A DNA stretch of 64,000 nucleotides. Origin: UBA6080 sp964607515 (GTDB lineage: Bacteria; Fermentibacterota; Fermentibacteria; Fermentibacterales; JCC-6). Under the pieces are notes generated by a model. It was not told where the DNA came from. It made no database searches and worked only from the letters and a program-made list of their open reading frames with translations. This document shows, in pieces, positions 50,067-58,756 of the stretch. The translations under genes were made by a program, and so were the position numbers. Numbering within the stretch: the stretch's first letter is position 1; every line of letters starts with the position of its first letter. Location of the stretch: contig CAZSKU010000001.1 in NCBI GenBank assembly GCA_964607515.1, positions 1-64,000 of the forward strand, written 5' to 3'.

Positions 50067-51017
50067 ATGGGAACCCTGGTCCTGGTGATTCTCGCACTGG
50101 CCCCCCCTGTCGGATTCCTGCTGTACATACTCCGTTTTGACAGAACGGAGCCGGAACCCAGGGGGCTGGTGGCGGGGCTCTTTCTGGCGGGCGCCCTGTC
50201 GGTGATTCCGGCGGCGCTTCTGGAGGGGCTTCTCCAGGGGTTTCTGCCCTACGCCCGGGAAGGAATTTTTTCCGCTTTTCTGCAGTCTTTCCTGGTGATA
50301 GCCCCGGTGGAGGAAGCGGTAAAACTTATCGCGGTTATGGTCTTCGCCTGGAGGAGCCGGCACTTCAGCGAGCAGAACGACGGCATTGTCTACGCCGGAG
50401 CCCTTTCCATCGGTTTCGCCGCGGCGGAGAACCTGTTCTACGTGCTGGAAAACGGGATCAGCGTCGGCGTGGCCAGAGCCCTGACCTCCATCCCCGGCCA
50501 CGCCTTCGCAGGGGTTCTCATGGGACATTTCCTGGGGCAGGCCAGGTTTCCCGAGAGCCCCCGCTCGGTTATTCGGAACATCGCTTCGGCGTTCGCCGTT
50601 CCCTGGGCCCTTCACGGAGCCTACGACACCTTCGTGCTCTCCGGAACGGAAGCTGCTGTTCTTGTCCTGGCGGTGCTGGCGCTGTACTTCGTTTTCGGAA
50701 TCCGCAGCCTGAGAAAGGGTCGGGACAGGTCCGCCGCCGGATTGGGATCGAAACCGTCGGCCCCTCCGGCACTCCTTCGGGAGAAACGTGCCGGAGGATT
50801 CAGAAGGCTGGCGGGACGGACCCTTCTGGGGTTGTGCGGGCTGTTCTGGGCTTTCGTCCTGGCGGGACTGCTGCATGAAAGCACCGCCGGGGGGAAGGAA
50901 GCGACCCATGTCCTACTGGGCGGGGCAATGCTGAGCGCGATTCCCGTGGTTCTGGGTGTTATGCTGGAGGTTTCCGGCCGCAGGGCCGGACGTGTCGGAA
51001 GGGAAAAGGGATTATGA
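50067..51017 (+). CDS. PrsW-family intramembrane metalloprotease
   Basis: A 316-residue polytopic protein with about eight helices. The PrsW/CAAX-like motifs are all present: APVEEAVKLIAVM (EEXXK), FAAAENLFYVLE, SIPGHAFAGVLMGHF (His) and ALHGAYDTFVL. PrsW enzymes cleave anti-sigma factors inside the membrane. No anti-sigma gene is nearby. The C-terminal 90 residues add a basic cytoplasmic stretch (RKGRDRSAAG...LLREKRAGG) and two more helices. Its stop overlaps the next gene by 4 bases. Confidence 0.9.
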   Translation: MGTLVLVILALAPPVGFLLYILRFDRTEPEPRGLVAGLFLAGALSVIPAALLEGLLQGFLPYAREGIFSAFLQSFLVIAPVEEAVKLIAVMVFAWRSRHFSEQNDGIVYAGALSIGFAAAENLFYVLENGISVGVARALTSIPGHAFAGVLMGHFLGQARFPESPRSVIRNIASAFAVPWALHGAYDTFVLSGTEAAVLVLAVLALYFVFGIRSLRKGRDRSAAGLGSKPSAPPALLREKRAGGFRRLAGRTLLGLCGLFWAFVLAGLLHESTAGGKEATHVLLGGAMLSAIPVVLGVMLEVSGRRAGRVGREKGL

Positions 51018-51868
51018 CCGTTCCGTGCCTTTTGCTCTGCCTTCTTTCCACGGAGGGGTTTTCGGTGCTTCCGATACCCCTTGAGCCGCCGGCGTTCCCG
51101 GAGGCCGGAGCCGGCGTTCCCGGGGAAACCCTTCTTCGCCTGCTCGAAACGGTTCCCTCCCGGGGTTTCGACGACTGGTTCAGGGACGTGAAGGACTGGC
51201 CCGCGGAGCAGTACCACCGGGGAGGCGCCTACGTGCCGGCGCCCGGCGTCCGGCCGCCCGAGGGGGTGCCGATGGTCCTGGACATACCTGGAGAAGACCT
51301 TCACCTGGACAGGGTGATCCGCAGCGGCGGATTCCTTCTGGCGACCTACGGGTTGATGCCCGACAGGTTCGGGGCGGTTCTGTACCCTTCGGTCCTGGTG
51401 ATAACCAGCCCCGGCGGGCATGAGCCCTCCGTGGCGCTTGACTTCCTGGGATACTCCTCATCCCCGGGAGACGTACCAGGCGAGGAGGAACTCGTCTTCC
51501 AGAGGATAAGGTGGGCGGAGATCTCCGAAGGGGTGCTTTACGTCGAACACGCCCACGGGACCTGTTCAGCGGGTTCCTCCGGACTGAACGGCTATGTCAC
51601 CGCCCTGAACCCGGTTACCCTGGAGGTTCTCTGGCGGAGCGGGCCTCTCACCGCGAACGCGGAAAACTTCGTTCTTCTCGGCGAGAAGCTCATCTGCGGC
51701 TACGGCTTCGTCGGGGAAGATGATTACCTGTGCGTACTGGACCGTCGCACCGGGGGAATCGTGCAGCGGGTCCCCCTGCCTTCGGCCCCCGAGTACCTGA
51801 TCCTGGAAGAAGGTTTTCTCCGGGTGAAGTGCGCCGATACCGATCTGACCTTCAGCGTTGAGATCTGA
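51014..51868 (+). CDS. Secreted protein, PQQ-propeller-like C-terminal half
   Basis: A 284-residue protein with a short signal peptide (MTVPCLLLCLLSTEG). The second half (about 170-280) has the rhythm of quinoprotein-type blades: GYVTALNPVTLEVLWRSGPL, FVLLGEKLICGYGFVGEDDYL and CVLDRRTGGIVQRVPLP. The N-half is not recognised. It is coupled to the PrsW gene; the joint work of the pair is unknown. Confidence 0.68.
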   Translation: MTVPCLLLCLLSTEGFSVLPIPLEPPAFPEAGAGVPGETLLRLLETVPSRGFDDWFRDVKDWPAEQYHRGGAYVPAPGVRPPEGVPMVLDIPGEDLHLDRVIRSGGFLLATYGLMPDRFGAVLYPSVLVITSPGGHEPSVALDFLGYSSSPGDVPGEEELVFQRIRWAEISEGVLYVEHAHGTCSAGSSGLNGYVTALNPVTLEVLWRSGPLTANAENFVLLGEKLICGYGFVGEDDYLCVLDRRTGGIVQRVPLPSAPEYLILEEGFLRVKCADTDLTFSVEI

Positions 51869-51880
51869 GGGCTGACGGGA

Positions 51881-51909
51881 TTGCTGAACCGGGTCCGCGG
51901 GTTTATGCT
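51881..51909 (+). promoter_or_regulatory. Promoter of the small membrane-protein cluster
   Basis: TTGCTG (51881-51886), 17-base spacer, TATGCT (51904-51909). The start would be near 51916, about 35 bases before the first gene; SD GGGAGG follows. Confidence 0.5.
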
Positions 51910-51950
51910 CCCCGCTTGCGCAAAACCAATCACTGCACGGGAGGAAACTG

Positions 51951-52244
51951 GTGATGGACGACCGTACCAAGCCCTTTTCCACGGGTGGATTCTTCCTTGT
52001 TCAACTGGCGATGCTGGTTCCCCTGCTGAACATCATACTCCTGCTGGTTTTCGCCCTGAGCGGAAGCACCAACCTGAACCTGCGGAACTGGAGCCGGGCC
52101 ATGCTGATCTTCGTGGCCATCGGGATCCTGGTGTCCCTGATAGGCGCCGTTCTCGGGGTGACGGTGATCGGAGGAGCCCTGGAAGGAATCCGGCAGCTCC
52201 TGGAAAACGCGGACGTATCCAGCAGCCTGAACATCACCAGGTAG
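51951..52244 (+). CDS. Small two-helix membrane protein, unknown
   Basis: A 97-residue protein with two strong hydrophobic helices (about 14-37 and 48-72), separated by a polar SGSTNLNLRNWSR turn, and a short tail. SD GGGAGG precedes a GTG (51951) and an ATG (51954), either of which may be used. The size and layout recall the conserved-turn membrane proteins found with CD225 genes, but I do not recognise a family. It heads a three-gene run. Confidence 0.7.
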   Translation: MMDDRTKPFSTGGFFLVQLAMLVPLLNIILLLVFALSGSTNLNLRNWSRAMLIFVAIGILVSLIGAVLGVTVIGGALEGIRQLLENADVSSSLNITR

Positions 52245-52290
52245 CCCGGCCCGACCGACGGGGCGGAAGCCTCCTGGAAATGCGACGACG

Positions 52291-52647
52291 ATGAACCCGT
52301 TTTCCGGGGGAGGCAGTTGTCCCCGCTGCGGGGCGCCTCTGGAGGAACCGGGCAGGTGTTCCTACTGCGGGCCTTCCGTCAGGCCCCCCAGAAAAGAACC
52401 CCCTCCCAGGATACGGAACCACATGGTTCCCGCGGTGCTGATGACCTCCTTCTGCTGCCTGCCTTTCGGTATCGCCGCGGTGATAAGCGCCGCTTCGGTG
52501 GACGCCCTGGTGAAATCCGGAGACTACCCCGGAGCCAGGGCGGCCTCGGAGCGAACGAAAGCCATTCTGATCTGGGGGACGGTGGTCACCCTTCTCACCT
52601 ACCTTTCCTACGGGCTGATGTGCGGAGTATTCGAAAAGGCCTTCTGA
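52291..52647 (+). CDS. CD225/dispanin-family membrane protein with N-terminal zinc ribbon
   Basis: A 118-residue protein. A zinc ribbon (CPRCGAPLEEPGRCSYCG) is followed by the CD225 domain: NHMVPAVLMTSFCCLPFGIAAVISAASVDALVKSGDYPGAR-type sequence, with two helices and the CC pair found in dispanins (palmitoylation site in eukaryotic IFITM). The bacterial role is unknown. The 3' end overlaps the DUF2752 gene by 28 bases. Confidence 0.9.
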   Translation: MNPFSGGGSCPRCGAPLEEPGRCSYCGPSVRPPRKEPPPRIRNHMVPAVLMTSFCCLPFGIAAVISAASVDALVKSGDYPGARAASERTKAILIWGTVVTLLTYLSYGLMCGVFEKAF

Positions 52648-52964
52648 CTGCCGCCGGAGTGCTGGTCCTCGGAGGGCTGGTTTTCATCGGGCTCAACGAT
52701 CCCGAGGGTTGGAACCTGCCCCTGTTCTGCCCCTTTCACTCCCTCACCGGCCTGCTGTGCCCCGGCTGCGGAAGCATGAGAGCGCTTCATGACCTGATGA
52801 ACCTCCGGATTGGGGAGGCCGTCCGGCACAACGCCTTCTCCGCCGGGCTGGTGGCGTTCCTGCCGGCAATGCTGGCTGTGAGGAGACTGAAGGGCCCGTC
52901 TCCATGGCAGGGAATCCTGCTGGCCGTGGCGCTGGGGGCTTTCTGGGTGCTTAGAAACCTCTGA
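52620..52964 (+). CDS. DUF2752 membrane protein
   Basis: A 114-residue protein with CPFHSLTGLLCPGCGSMRAL, the Cys-rich motif that defines DUF2752, followed by RHNAFSAGLVAFLPAMLAV and another helix. Start GTG 52620 overlaps the CD225 gene; no strong SD, so translation is probably coupled. Function unknown. The family is frequently seen close to CD225 and TM2 proteins. Confidence 0.85.
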   Translation: MRSIRKGLLTAAGVLVLGGLVFIGLNDPEGWNLPLFCPFHSLTGLLCPGCGSMRALHDLMNLRIGEAVRHNAFSAGLVAFLPAMLAVRRLKGPSPWQGILLAVALGAFWVLRNL

Positions 52965-52980
52965 CCATGCGTCCTATATT
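52951..52980 (+). promoter_or_regulatory. Promoter candidate for the alkyltransferase-like gene
   Basis: TTAGAA (52951-52956), 18-base spacer, TATATT (52975-52980). The start would be near 52987; SD AAGGGGG follows at 52989-52995, so the leader would be very short. Confidence 0.4.
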
Positions 52981-53002
52981 CGCCCGGGAAGGGGGAGAGT
53001 GA

Positions 53003-53344
53003 ATGCCGGGCGAGTTTTTTCGGATGGTGCACTCCCTGGTCATGGCCATTCCACCGGGAAGGGTGATGACCTACGGGGGTATAGCCGCCTTTCTGGGAAA
53101 AGCCGGTGCTTCCAGGATCGTGGTCTACGCCCTGAGGAACACCCCTTCCGGATTGGAGATACCCTGGCACAGGGTGGTGGGCGCCGGGGGGAGGATTCCT
53201 GTCAGAAAGTCCTTCGAGGACGCCGATGATCACCTTCTGCAGGAATCAATGCTGAGAAGCGAGGGTGTCCCCTTCACCCCCGGGGGGAGAGTGGATCTGG
53301 ACCGGTGTCTCTGGAGACCGGGAGAGGAGCCTCCGGTCCCCTGA
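53003..53344 (+). CDS. Alkyltransferase-like (ATL) DNA-repair protein
   Basis: A 113-residue MGMT homologue without the N-terminal domain. GRVMTYGGIAAFLGKAGASRIV contains the helix-turn-helix and Tyr of MGMTs. The active-site PCHRV is replaced by IPWHRVVG, so the acceptor cysteine is Trp. ATL proteins flip O6-alkylguanine and pass it to nucleotide excision repair rather than removing the alkyl group. The 3' end overlaps the convergent metH by 71 bases. Confidence 0.92.
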   Translation: MPGEFFRMVHSLVMAIPPGRVMTYGGIAAFLGKAGASRIVVYALRNTPSGLEIPWHRVVGAGGRIPVRKSFEDADDHLLQESMLRSEGVPFTPGGRVDLDRCLWRPGEEPPVP

Positions 53345-55649
53345 CCAGTTCCTCCAGAAGCCCGATCACGCCGTGGGCGTCCTTCGAGTACAGCGCTCCA
53401 ATTCTGCTGGCGTAGTCCTGGTTCACCACCGCGCCGCCGATGATCACCGGCACCGTGATGCCCCTTTTTCTCAGCAGCCCCGTCAACTCCTCCATTCTGG
53501 CGGCCGTGCCGCTCATCAGCGCTGAAAGGGCCAAGGCCAGGGGTTTTTCCCGAAGGACAGCCTCCAGGATTCTCTCAGAGGTGACGTCCCTGCCCAGGTC
53601 CACCACCCGGAATCCGGCGCCTTCCATGAAAATGGCCGCAAGGTTCTTTCCGATGTCGTGCATGTCCCCCTGTACCGTGGCCAGCACCACGGTTCCCCGT
53701 CCGACCGCCCGGTTTCCTTTCAGCAGGGGCCGAAGAAGCTCCGCAAGGGCCTTTGCCGCTTCGGCTCCGGCGATGAGGTGCGGAAGGAAGATCCGCCTCT
53801 TTTCGAACATTGTCCCCAGTGCGTTCATGGCGTTCCTGAGCGTGACTCCCGCCAGTTCTCCGGGTTCCACACCCTCCTCCAGAAGTTTGCGGGCCCTGGC
53901 CAGGGTCTCCACCGGGTCGCCCCTGAGAATGGCCGCCTCCATGGAGCCGGGGGGGAATCCGGAGTCGTCCGGGGCCGGCTCCGGCGGAACCCCCCGGGTC
54001 AATCCCGCCAGGACCCTGGCCCCCCTGCCAGCCATGGGCGCTTCCTCGGAAGTTCCGTCGGTGATCGCCAGGTTAAGCCCCTTTCCCGCCAGAGCGGCCA
54101 GGAATGCCAGGTTAATCGACCTGCGGTCGGGAAGCCCGAGGGAGACGTTCGACACGCCGGCCATGGTGAGCCAGCCCCTCCGATTCATCATGCCCAGGGT
54201 TCTAAGGGTGACCGCCGGGTCGGCGCCGGAGGCCATGGAGCTTACCACCGGATCCGCCACGATTCTCCAGGCCGGAAGTCCCATTTCCCCCAGTACCGCC
54301 ATCCCCCGGCGGATCATGGCGACCCTTTCCCGGGGGGTTTCCCCGAGACCCCGGGAGTCCATGGGCAACAGAACGGCCATGCCTCCGTGGCGTTTCAATA
54401 TCTCCACCCGGGGAGCCATGTTTTCGGGGTCGCATGTGAGGGAGTTCAGAAGCGCCACGCCGCCCAGCTCCCTGAAAGCATCATCGAGGCACTCCGGCGA
54501 CGAAAGGTCCACGGAAACAGGCGGGCCGGAGGCCAGCTCCGAAAAGAGCCTGGATACGAATCCCGGGGGGATCATCTTCTCCAGGCCGAGGTTGACGTCC
54601 AGGACCGTCGCCCGCCGCTGTTCACCCGCCAGTGACACCACGTAACCGGTGTCCCCCCTGCGGATCGCGGAACTCAGACCGCTTCGTCCCGAGGGGTTGA
54701 TGCCCTCCCCGACGATGTTGAGCCGGTCGTCCAGGGGGACCGCCGTCGAGATGGACGATAGCGCTCTTACCCGGCGGCCGGTTTCGGGAGGTTTCCAGGA
54801 GCCGACGAGAGCCTTCAGGGTTCTGACGTGGTCCGGGCCGGTGCCGCAGCACCCTCCTATGATGGATGCTCCGGCCCGAACCAGGTCTTCGCACCCGGAG
54901 GCGAAGGACTCGGGTGTCATCCTGTGGAAGCCGCCGGAGTCCGGCAGTCCTGCGTTCGGTTCAAGAGACAGGGGTTTGGAAGTATGGGCCGCCATGACCT
55001 TCACCACGGGTACCAGTGAGTCAGGCCCAGCGGAGCAGTTGGCTCCCGCCGCCTCGACCGGGAGTTGTTCTGCGAGGACGGCAAGGGCTTCAGGGGGGGT
55101 TCCCGCCAGGGATCGTCCCCCCTCGTCGAAACTCATCTGGGCGCTTATGAAACCATGGGGGCAGACGTCCCTTACCGCCAGCACCGCGGCCTTCAACTCC
55201 CGGGGATCCGAAAAGGTTTCCAGGAAGAAAACCTCCAGACCCGCCCGGACCAGGGCCCTGGCCTGGGACAGGAACTCCCGGTAGGCATCCATCCAGAGAA
55301 GCCTTCCGAAGGGGTGCATCATCTCTCCGGCGGGGCCAATGCTGGCTCCGGGAATCGCCGAATCGCCCACTGTATTCAGAAGATGATCAGCGAGGATGGA
55401 GTTCAGCCTTTCCGCCGGCTCACCCAGCCTGGCGGCCGTGCCGCCGAAAGTGCATGAGAGAACCACATCGCTTCCCGCAAGGACATAATCACGGTGGATT
55501 TCCCGGAGTCGTTCCGGATTCTCCGCCGCCCACCGCTCCGGGCAGACGCCCGGGGGCATTCCGTGGTTCATCAGCATCGTACCCATGGCCCCGTCCAGCA
55601 CCACCACCCGCCGGGCCAGCAGCCTTTTCAGTCTTGACGCAGCGCCCAT
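53274..55649 (-). CDS. metH: Cobalamin-dependent methionine synthase lacking the reactivation domain
   Basis: A 791-residue MetH-like enzyme. Domain 1 (about 1-290) is homocysteine S-methyltransferase with zinc ligands in GANCSAGPDS and GGCCGTGP. Domain 2 (about 310-560) is the pterin-binding barrel (NIVGEGINPSG). Domain 3 (about 580-780) binds B12, with GDMHDIGKN giving the cobalt-ligand His. The fourth, AdoMet-dependent reactivation domain of E. coli MetH is absent, as in short MetHs such as Thermotoga, so reactivation must come from another protein. ATG 55649 has SD GGGAGAG. No cobalamin riboswitch consensus is seen upstream. Confidence 0.93.
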   Translation of the reverse strand: MGAASRLKRLLARRVVVLDGAMGTMLMNHGMPPGVCPERWAAENPERLREIHRDYVLAGSDVVLSCTFGGTAARLGEPAERLNSILADHLLNTVGDSAIPGASIGPAGEMMHPFGRLLWMDAYREFLSQARALVRAGLEVFFLETFSDPRELKAAVLAVRDVCPHGFISAQMSFDEGGRSLAGTPPEALAVLAEQLPVEAAGANCSAGPDSLVPVVKVMAAHTSKPLSLEPNAGLPDSGGFHRMTPESFASGCEDLVRAGASIIGGCCGTGPDHVRTLKALVGSWKPPETGRRVRALSSISTAVPLDDRLNIVGEGINPSGRSGLSSAIRRGDTGYVVSLAGEQRRATVLDVNLGLEKMIPPGFVSRLFSELASGPPVSVDLSSPECLDDAFRELGGVALLNSLTCDPENMAPRVEILKRHGGMAVLLPMDSRGLGETPRERVAMIRRGMAVLGEMGLPAWRIVADPVVSSMASGADPAVTLRTLGMMNRRGWLTMAGVSNVSLGLPDRRSINLAFLAALAGKGLNLAITDGTSEEAPMAGRGARVLAGLTRGVPPEPAPDDSGFPPGSMEAAILRGDPVETLARARKLLEEGVEPGELAGVTLRNAMNALGTMFEKRRIFLPHLIAGAEAAKALAELLRPLLKGNRAVGRGTVVLATVQGDMHDIGKNLAAIFMEGAGFRVVDLGRDVTSERILEAVLREKPLALALSALMSGTAARMEELTGLLRKRGITVPVIIGGAVVNQDYASRIGALYSKDAHGVIGLLEELVRGPEAPLPVSRDTGPDPLSPRG

Positions 55650-56004
55650 CCCCACTCTCCCGTCAGGGTTTTCTGCGGCAGCAGGTTGTCCCCGCCGGTA
55701 CACGATATTCCAAGGCCGGGGAACAATCCAATCAATAATGGCTGAGCTTCCAGGGGACCCCCCCCGTCCCCGAGGGCACGCCCGCGGAGGGCTCCACCCC
55801 AGGACAGACTGTTCCCGCGTCCATCCGCTCCCCGACGGCCGGGAGCTCCACCGCCTCACCGGCCGCCGGGTCGAACATGTGGGCAATAGGTGAAGGCCGC
55901 TGTTCATAAGTCGGACAAGAAGGGCGTCTACGCAGGAGCCGACTCAGTCTCCCTCTCTGCCCGTTCTTCCGCCCTGGAAGCCGGCTATGCGTGCTCCCGG
56001 GGTG
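55650..56004. other. Gene-poor stretch upstream of metH
   Basis: About 355 bases between metH (minus) and the ompA-type promoter. I see no gene, tRNA or riboswitch consensus. It is G/C-rich with runs such as GGGGACCCCCCCC near 55753-55765. Short open frames run through it on the minus strand, including one of 48 codons at about 55741-55880, but none has an SD and none is recognisable. Confidence 0.4.
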
Positions 56005-56033
56005 TTGACGAAATTCCCTACCGGTAGGATAGT
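56005..56033 (+). promoter_or_regulatory. Promoter of the OmpA-family gene
   Basis: TTGACG (56005-56010; five of six), 17-base spacer, GATAGT (56028-56033; four of six). A start near 56040 gives a 115-base leader. Confidence 0.6.
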
Positions 56034-56042
56034 ATCTTCAAA

Positions 56043-56096
56043 ATGCGGAAACGGGCACTGAAAGCCCGAAGGGATTGAACAGGGGAGTTTCCGCAT
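56043..56096 (+). promoter_or_regulatory. Structured 5' leader of the OmpA-family gene
   Basis: A 10-bp perfect inverted repeat ATGCGGAAAC (56043-56052) / GTTTCCGCAT (56087-56096) closes a region that itself holds a GGGC/GCCC stem (56053-56067). The structure begins within a few bases of the predicted transcript start. Such stems at the 5' end can stabilise abundant outer-membrane mRNAs, or mask regulation. There is no known riboswitch match. Confidence 0.5.
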
Positions 56097-56153
56097 CGCT
56101 CTTCGTGCGCGTATGTTCATATACGGCACGATATTAGAGAGGGGAGAGCGAGT

Positions 56154-58067
56154 ATGAGGTTGCTGATTATCGTCATGATCCTCGCGGCGGGCACCGCCGC
56201 GGCCCTGCCTTCCTGGTGGGGGGTAAGGGGCCTCAACAGGATTTCCGACGCCAGGACCTTCGGAGCCGGCAAGTTCGCCGTGGGCCTGTTTACCGACCTG
56301 GGACTTTCCAGCGACACCCGGACGGGAGTCCTTTCCGGGGAGACCACCGACATCACCAACACCGAGTACGACGGTACGGCCCACATTATCGCCGGATTCG
56401 GTCTCGGCAGGGCGGCTGAGATCGGCATGAGCTTCTCGTACCTGATGAACCAGATGAAGAGGGACAGCGAGAGCGCCGAAATCTCCGGGGAATGGGAGGG
56501 AGACGACGGCTTCAGCGAAGCGAGGCTCTCCCTGAAGGTCAACGTGAATCCCTCGGCCGAAAGGGCATGGTTCGGCATCATGCCCTGGGCCGCCTTCTCG
56601 ATCCATGACGGCGGCTACAGCAGTTTCGTGGAGAACGGCGACGGCTGGGACGGCATCTGGGAGCGCGGTCAGCCGATGTTCACCCTGAGGCGCCCCATGA
56701 TCAACTCCGGCAGCCTCAGCTACGGAGCCGACCTGCTGGCCTCCTTCGACCTTCGTCCCCTGGTCTTCCATGTCAACGCGGGTTACCAGAAGTACGAGCA
56801 GAACTTCCAGTTCACCGACTCCCGGTACGACGCGGACCACAACGTTGTGGCCACCCAGGATGTGGACATCGACGTCTCCGACCAGGTGATCAGGGCCGGC
56901 GGCGGCCTCGAGTACCCCATCGGCGGCACCACCCTCTTCGCCGAGGTGGAGTGGAACCACTTCCTTGACAGAAACTTCGATGCCGGCGACGGAGAGGACT
57001 TCGACGATCACATCGCGGTTTCCCCCGGCGTCAGGTTCAACACCGGCGGCCTGGCCGTGGACGTGAAGGGCACCTTCGCCCTCACCACCTTCGATCCCAC
57101 CTGGACCGATCTCGGCCATGGCATCTACCAGGCCGGCGGAAGCCCCACCGAAGAGGACAGGGCCAACCGGGCCCCGTTCCCAGGCGGCTACCCCCCGGAC
57201 CTTGGTTTCGGCATCAACCTTTCCTACGTGGGTGACCTTCGGGCAGCTCCCGCCACTATAGGCGGCCGGGTGTACGACGCAGCCACAGGCGAGCCCCTTC
57301 AGGGAAGCGTGAGCGTTTCCAGGGCCGGCGTGGACCCCGTGAACACCAACACCGACGGTGTCTATTCGATGCGGGTCTCCAAGGGCGAGGCCACCCTCAC
57401 CGGCGCCGCCGAAGGGTACCTTCCCTACACCGCCACCGTGGATGCAGCCTCGGGCGGCACCTACACGGTTGACTTCCCCCTGGAGCGGATGCAGACCACC
57501 GGTATCGTGAGCGGTACCGTCACCGACGAGAGTACCGGCGCCCCGCTTTCCGCCGTGGTCGCCGCGGGTGGAGTCCAGGCGGAGACCAACGCCGAAGGCT
57601 TCTACACCATGGAACTTCCCTCGGGCAACAGGACCCTCACCGCTTCCGCATCGGCCTACGGGCCCGAGAGCGCCACGGTGAACGTGCCCGCGGGCGGAAC
57701 CGTCACCCAGGACTTCCAGCTCGGTCTGGTGGTGGACTTCGACAAGGTCTACTTCGACCTGGACAGCGACGTAATAAGGTCCGACGCCAAGAGCGCCCTG
57801 GACAACATAGCCGCGTTCCTTCTGGCCAACCCCGGTGTCACGGTGACCATCACCGGCAACACCTGCGACCTGGGCGAGGAGGAATACAACCAGGACCTGG
57901 GCAACCGCAGGGCCACCGCGGTCCGGAACTACCTCATCGGCAAGGGTGTCGGCGAGGCCAGGCTCAACACCGTCAGCTACGGCGAGTCAAGGCCCGACGT
58001 GCCCAACACCGACGAGACCCACAGGTCCCAGAACCGCAGGGCCGAATTCATGATCCTGGGCCGCTAG
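56154..58067 (+). CDS. Outer-membrane OmpA-family protein with carboxypeptidase-regulatory-like repeats
   Basis: A 637-residue protein. A signal peptide (1-18) is followed by a beta-rich, probably barrel-like region (about 20-365) with strands such as GAGKFAVGLFTDLG, AAEIGMSFSYL and LVFHVNAGYQKY. Two carboxypeptidase-regulatory-like domains (about 370-450, 455-525; GGRVYDAATGEPL, SGTVTDESTGAPL) come next. The last 110 residues are an OmpA peptidoglycan-binding domain: VYFDLDSDVIRSDAKSAL, NTCDLGEEEYNQDLGNRRA. SD GAGAGGGGAG precedes the ATG. It anchors the outer membrane to the wall. Confidence 0.93.
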   Translation: MRLLIIVMILAAGTAAALPSWWGVRGLNRISDARTFGAGKFAVGLFTDLGLSSDTRTGVLSGETTDITNTEYDGTAHIIAGFGLGRAAEIGMSFSYLMNQMKRDSESAEISGEWEGDDGFSEARLSLKVNVNPSAERAWFGIMPWAAFSIHDGGYSSFVENGDGWDGIWERGQPMFTLRRPMINSGSLSYGADLLASFDLRPLVFHVNAGYQKYEQNFQFTDSRYDADHNVVATQDVDIDVSDQVIRAGGGLEYPIGGTTLFAEVEWNHFLDRNFDAGDGEDFDDHIAVSPGVRFNTGGLAVDVKGTFALTTFDPTWTDLGHGIYQAGGSPTEEDRANRAPFPGGYPPDLGFGINLSYVGDLRAAPATIGGRVYDAATGEPLQGSVSVSRAGVDPVNTNTDGVYSMRVSKGEATLTGAAEGYLPYTATVDAASGGTYTVDFPLERMQTTGIVSGTVTDESTGAPLSAVVAAGGVQAETNAEGFYTMELPSGNRTLTASASAYGPESATVNVPAGGTVTQDFQLGLVVDFDKVYFDLDSDVIRSDAKSALDNIAAFLLANPGVTVTITGNTCDLGEEEYNQDLGNRRATAVRNYLIGKGVGEARLNTVSYGESRPDVPNTDETHRSQNRRAEFMILGR

Positions 58068-58082
58068 TCCGGGATGATGCCG

Positions 58083-58115
58083 GGGGGCGGGGGCAACCCC
58101 GCCCCCTTCTCTTTA
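58083..58115 (+). terminator. Rho-independent terminator of the OmpA-family gene
   Basis: A 10-bp perfect stem GGGGGCGGGG/CCCCGCCCCC with a GCAA tetraloop (58083-58106), followed by TTCTCTTTA. It lies 16 bases after the stop, between convergent genes. Confidence 0.85.
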
Positions 58116-58123
58116 CCCGGTCT

Positions 58124-58756
58124 TCACCGGTATCTGAGGACGCTAAGGAGTTCCCGGGCGGCCTTCCCGGGATCCGCCGCCCCCATGATCGCAGACACCA
58201 CCGCCACCCCGGCGGCCCCGGCGGCCATCACATCAGCCGCGTTCTCCCGGCATATTCCGCCGATGGCAACCAGGGGAAGCGGGGTGGCCTTCGCCAGCGC
58301 CTTCACTCCCCCGAGTCCCAGAGGTTCACGCAGGTCAGGTTTCGTGGGGGTGGAGAAGACGATGTTGGCCGCCAGATAATCGGCCCCTTCACGCCACGCC
58401 CTTTCCGCCTCCTCCCGGGTTCTGACCGAAACGCCTACGACGGCTTCCGGGCCCAGAATCCTCCGGGCCTGGGCCGGGGGCATGTCTTCGTCACCAAGAT
58501 GGACCCCCCGGGCTCCGGAGGCCATGGCCACGTCCACCCTGTCGTTCACCACGAAAACGGATCCGTAGCTCTCCGCCAGGCGCGCCAGCCTGGATGCCGT
58601 AGCCACAAGATCCTTGGTGGCGGCCGACTTGTCCCGGAGCTGAAGGAACCGGACACCGGCATCCAGGGCTTCGCGGCAGACGGGAATGACTCCCCTGGAG
58701 CCGCAGATGACCGGATCGGTCACCAGATAGAGCAACAGGTCTTCTCGCAGGTTCAT
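58124..58756 (-). CDS. thiE: Thiamine-phosphate synthase
   Basis: A 210-residue ThiE, which condenses HMP-pyrophosphate with thiazole phosphate to give thiamine phosphate. TIM-barrel landmarks are LLYLVTDPVICG, FLQLRDKSAATKDL, FVVNDRVDVAMASGARGVHLGDED, VVGVSVRT and AIGGICRENAADVMAAGAAGVAVVSAI. Full length. ATG 58756 overlaps the thiM stop by 4 bases; the two genes are controlled together by the TPP riboswitch. Confidence 0.96.
   Translation of the reverse strand: MNLREDLLLYLVTDPVICGSRGVIPVCREALDAGVRFLQLRDKSAATKDLVATASRLARLAESYGSVFVVNDRVDVAMASGARGVHLGDEDMPPAQARRILGPEAVVGVSVRTREEAERAWREGADYLAANIVFSTPTKPDLREPLGLGGVKALAKATPLPLVAIGGICRENAADVMAAGAAGVAVVSAIMGAADPGKAARELLSVLRYR

Noticed and set aside
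55741..55880. A 48-codon minus-strand open frame upstream of metH
   Set aside because: No SD, no recognisable product, low-complexity G/C-rich sequence; treated as chance.
55741..55900. Possible cobalamin or SAM riboswitch ahead of metH
   Set aside because: No B12-box or SAM-box consensus could be found on the minus strand.
56053..56076. Sequence ending GGGATTGAAC that resembles the end of a CRISPR repeat
   Set aside because: Only one copy, no spacers and no cas genes; it lies within the leader stem of the OmpA-family gene.
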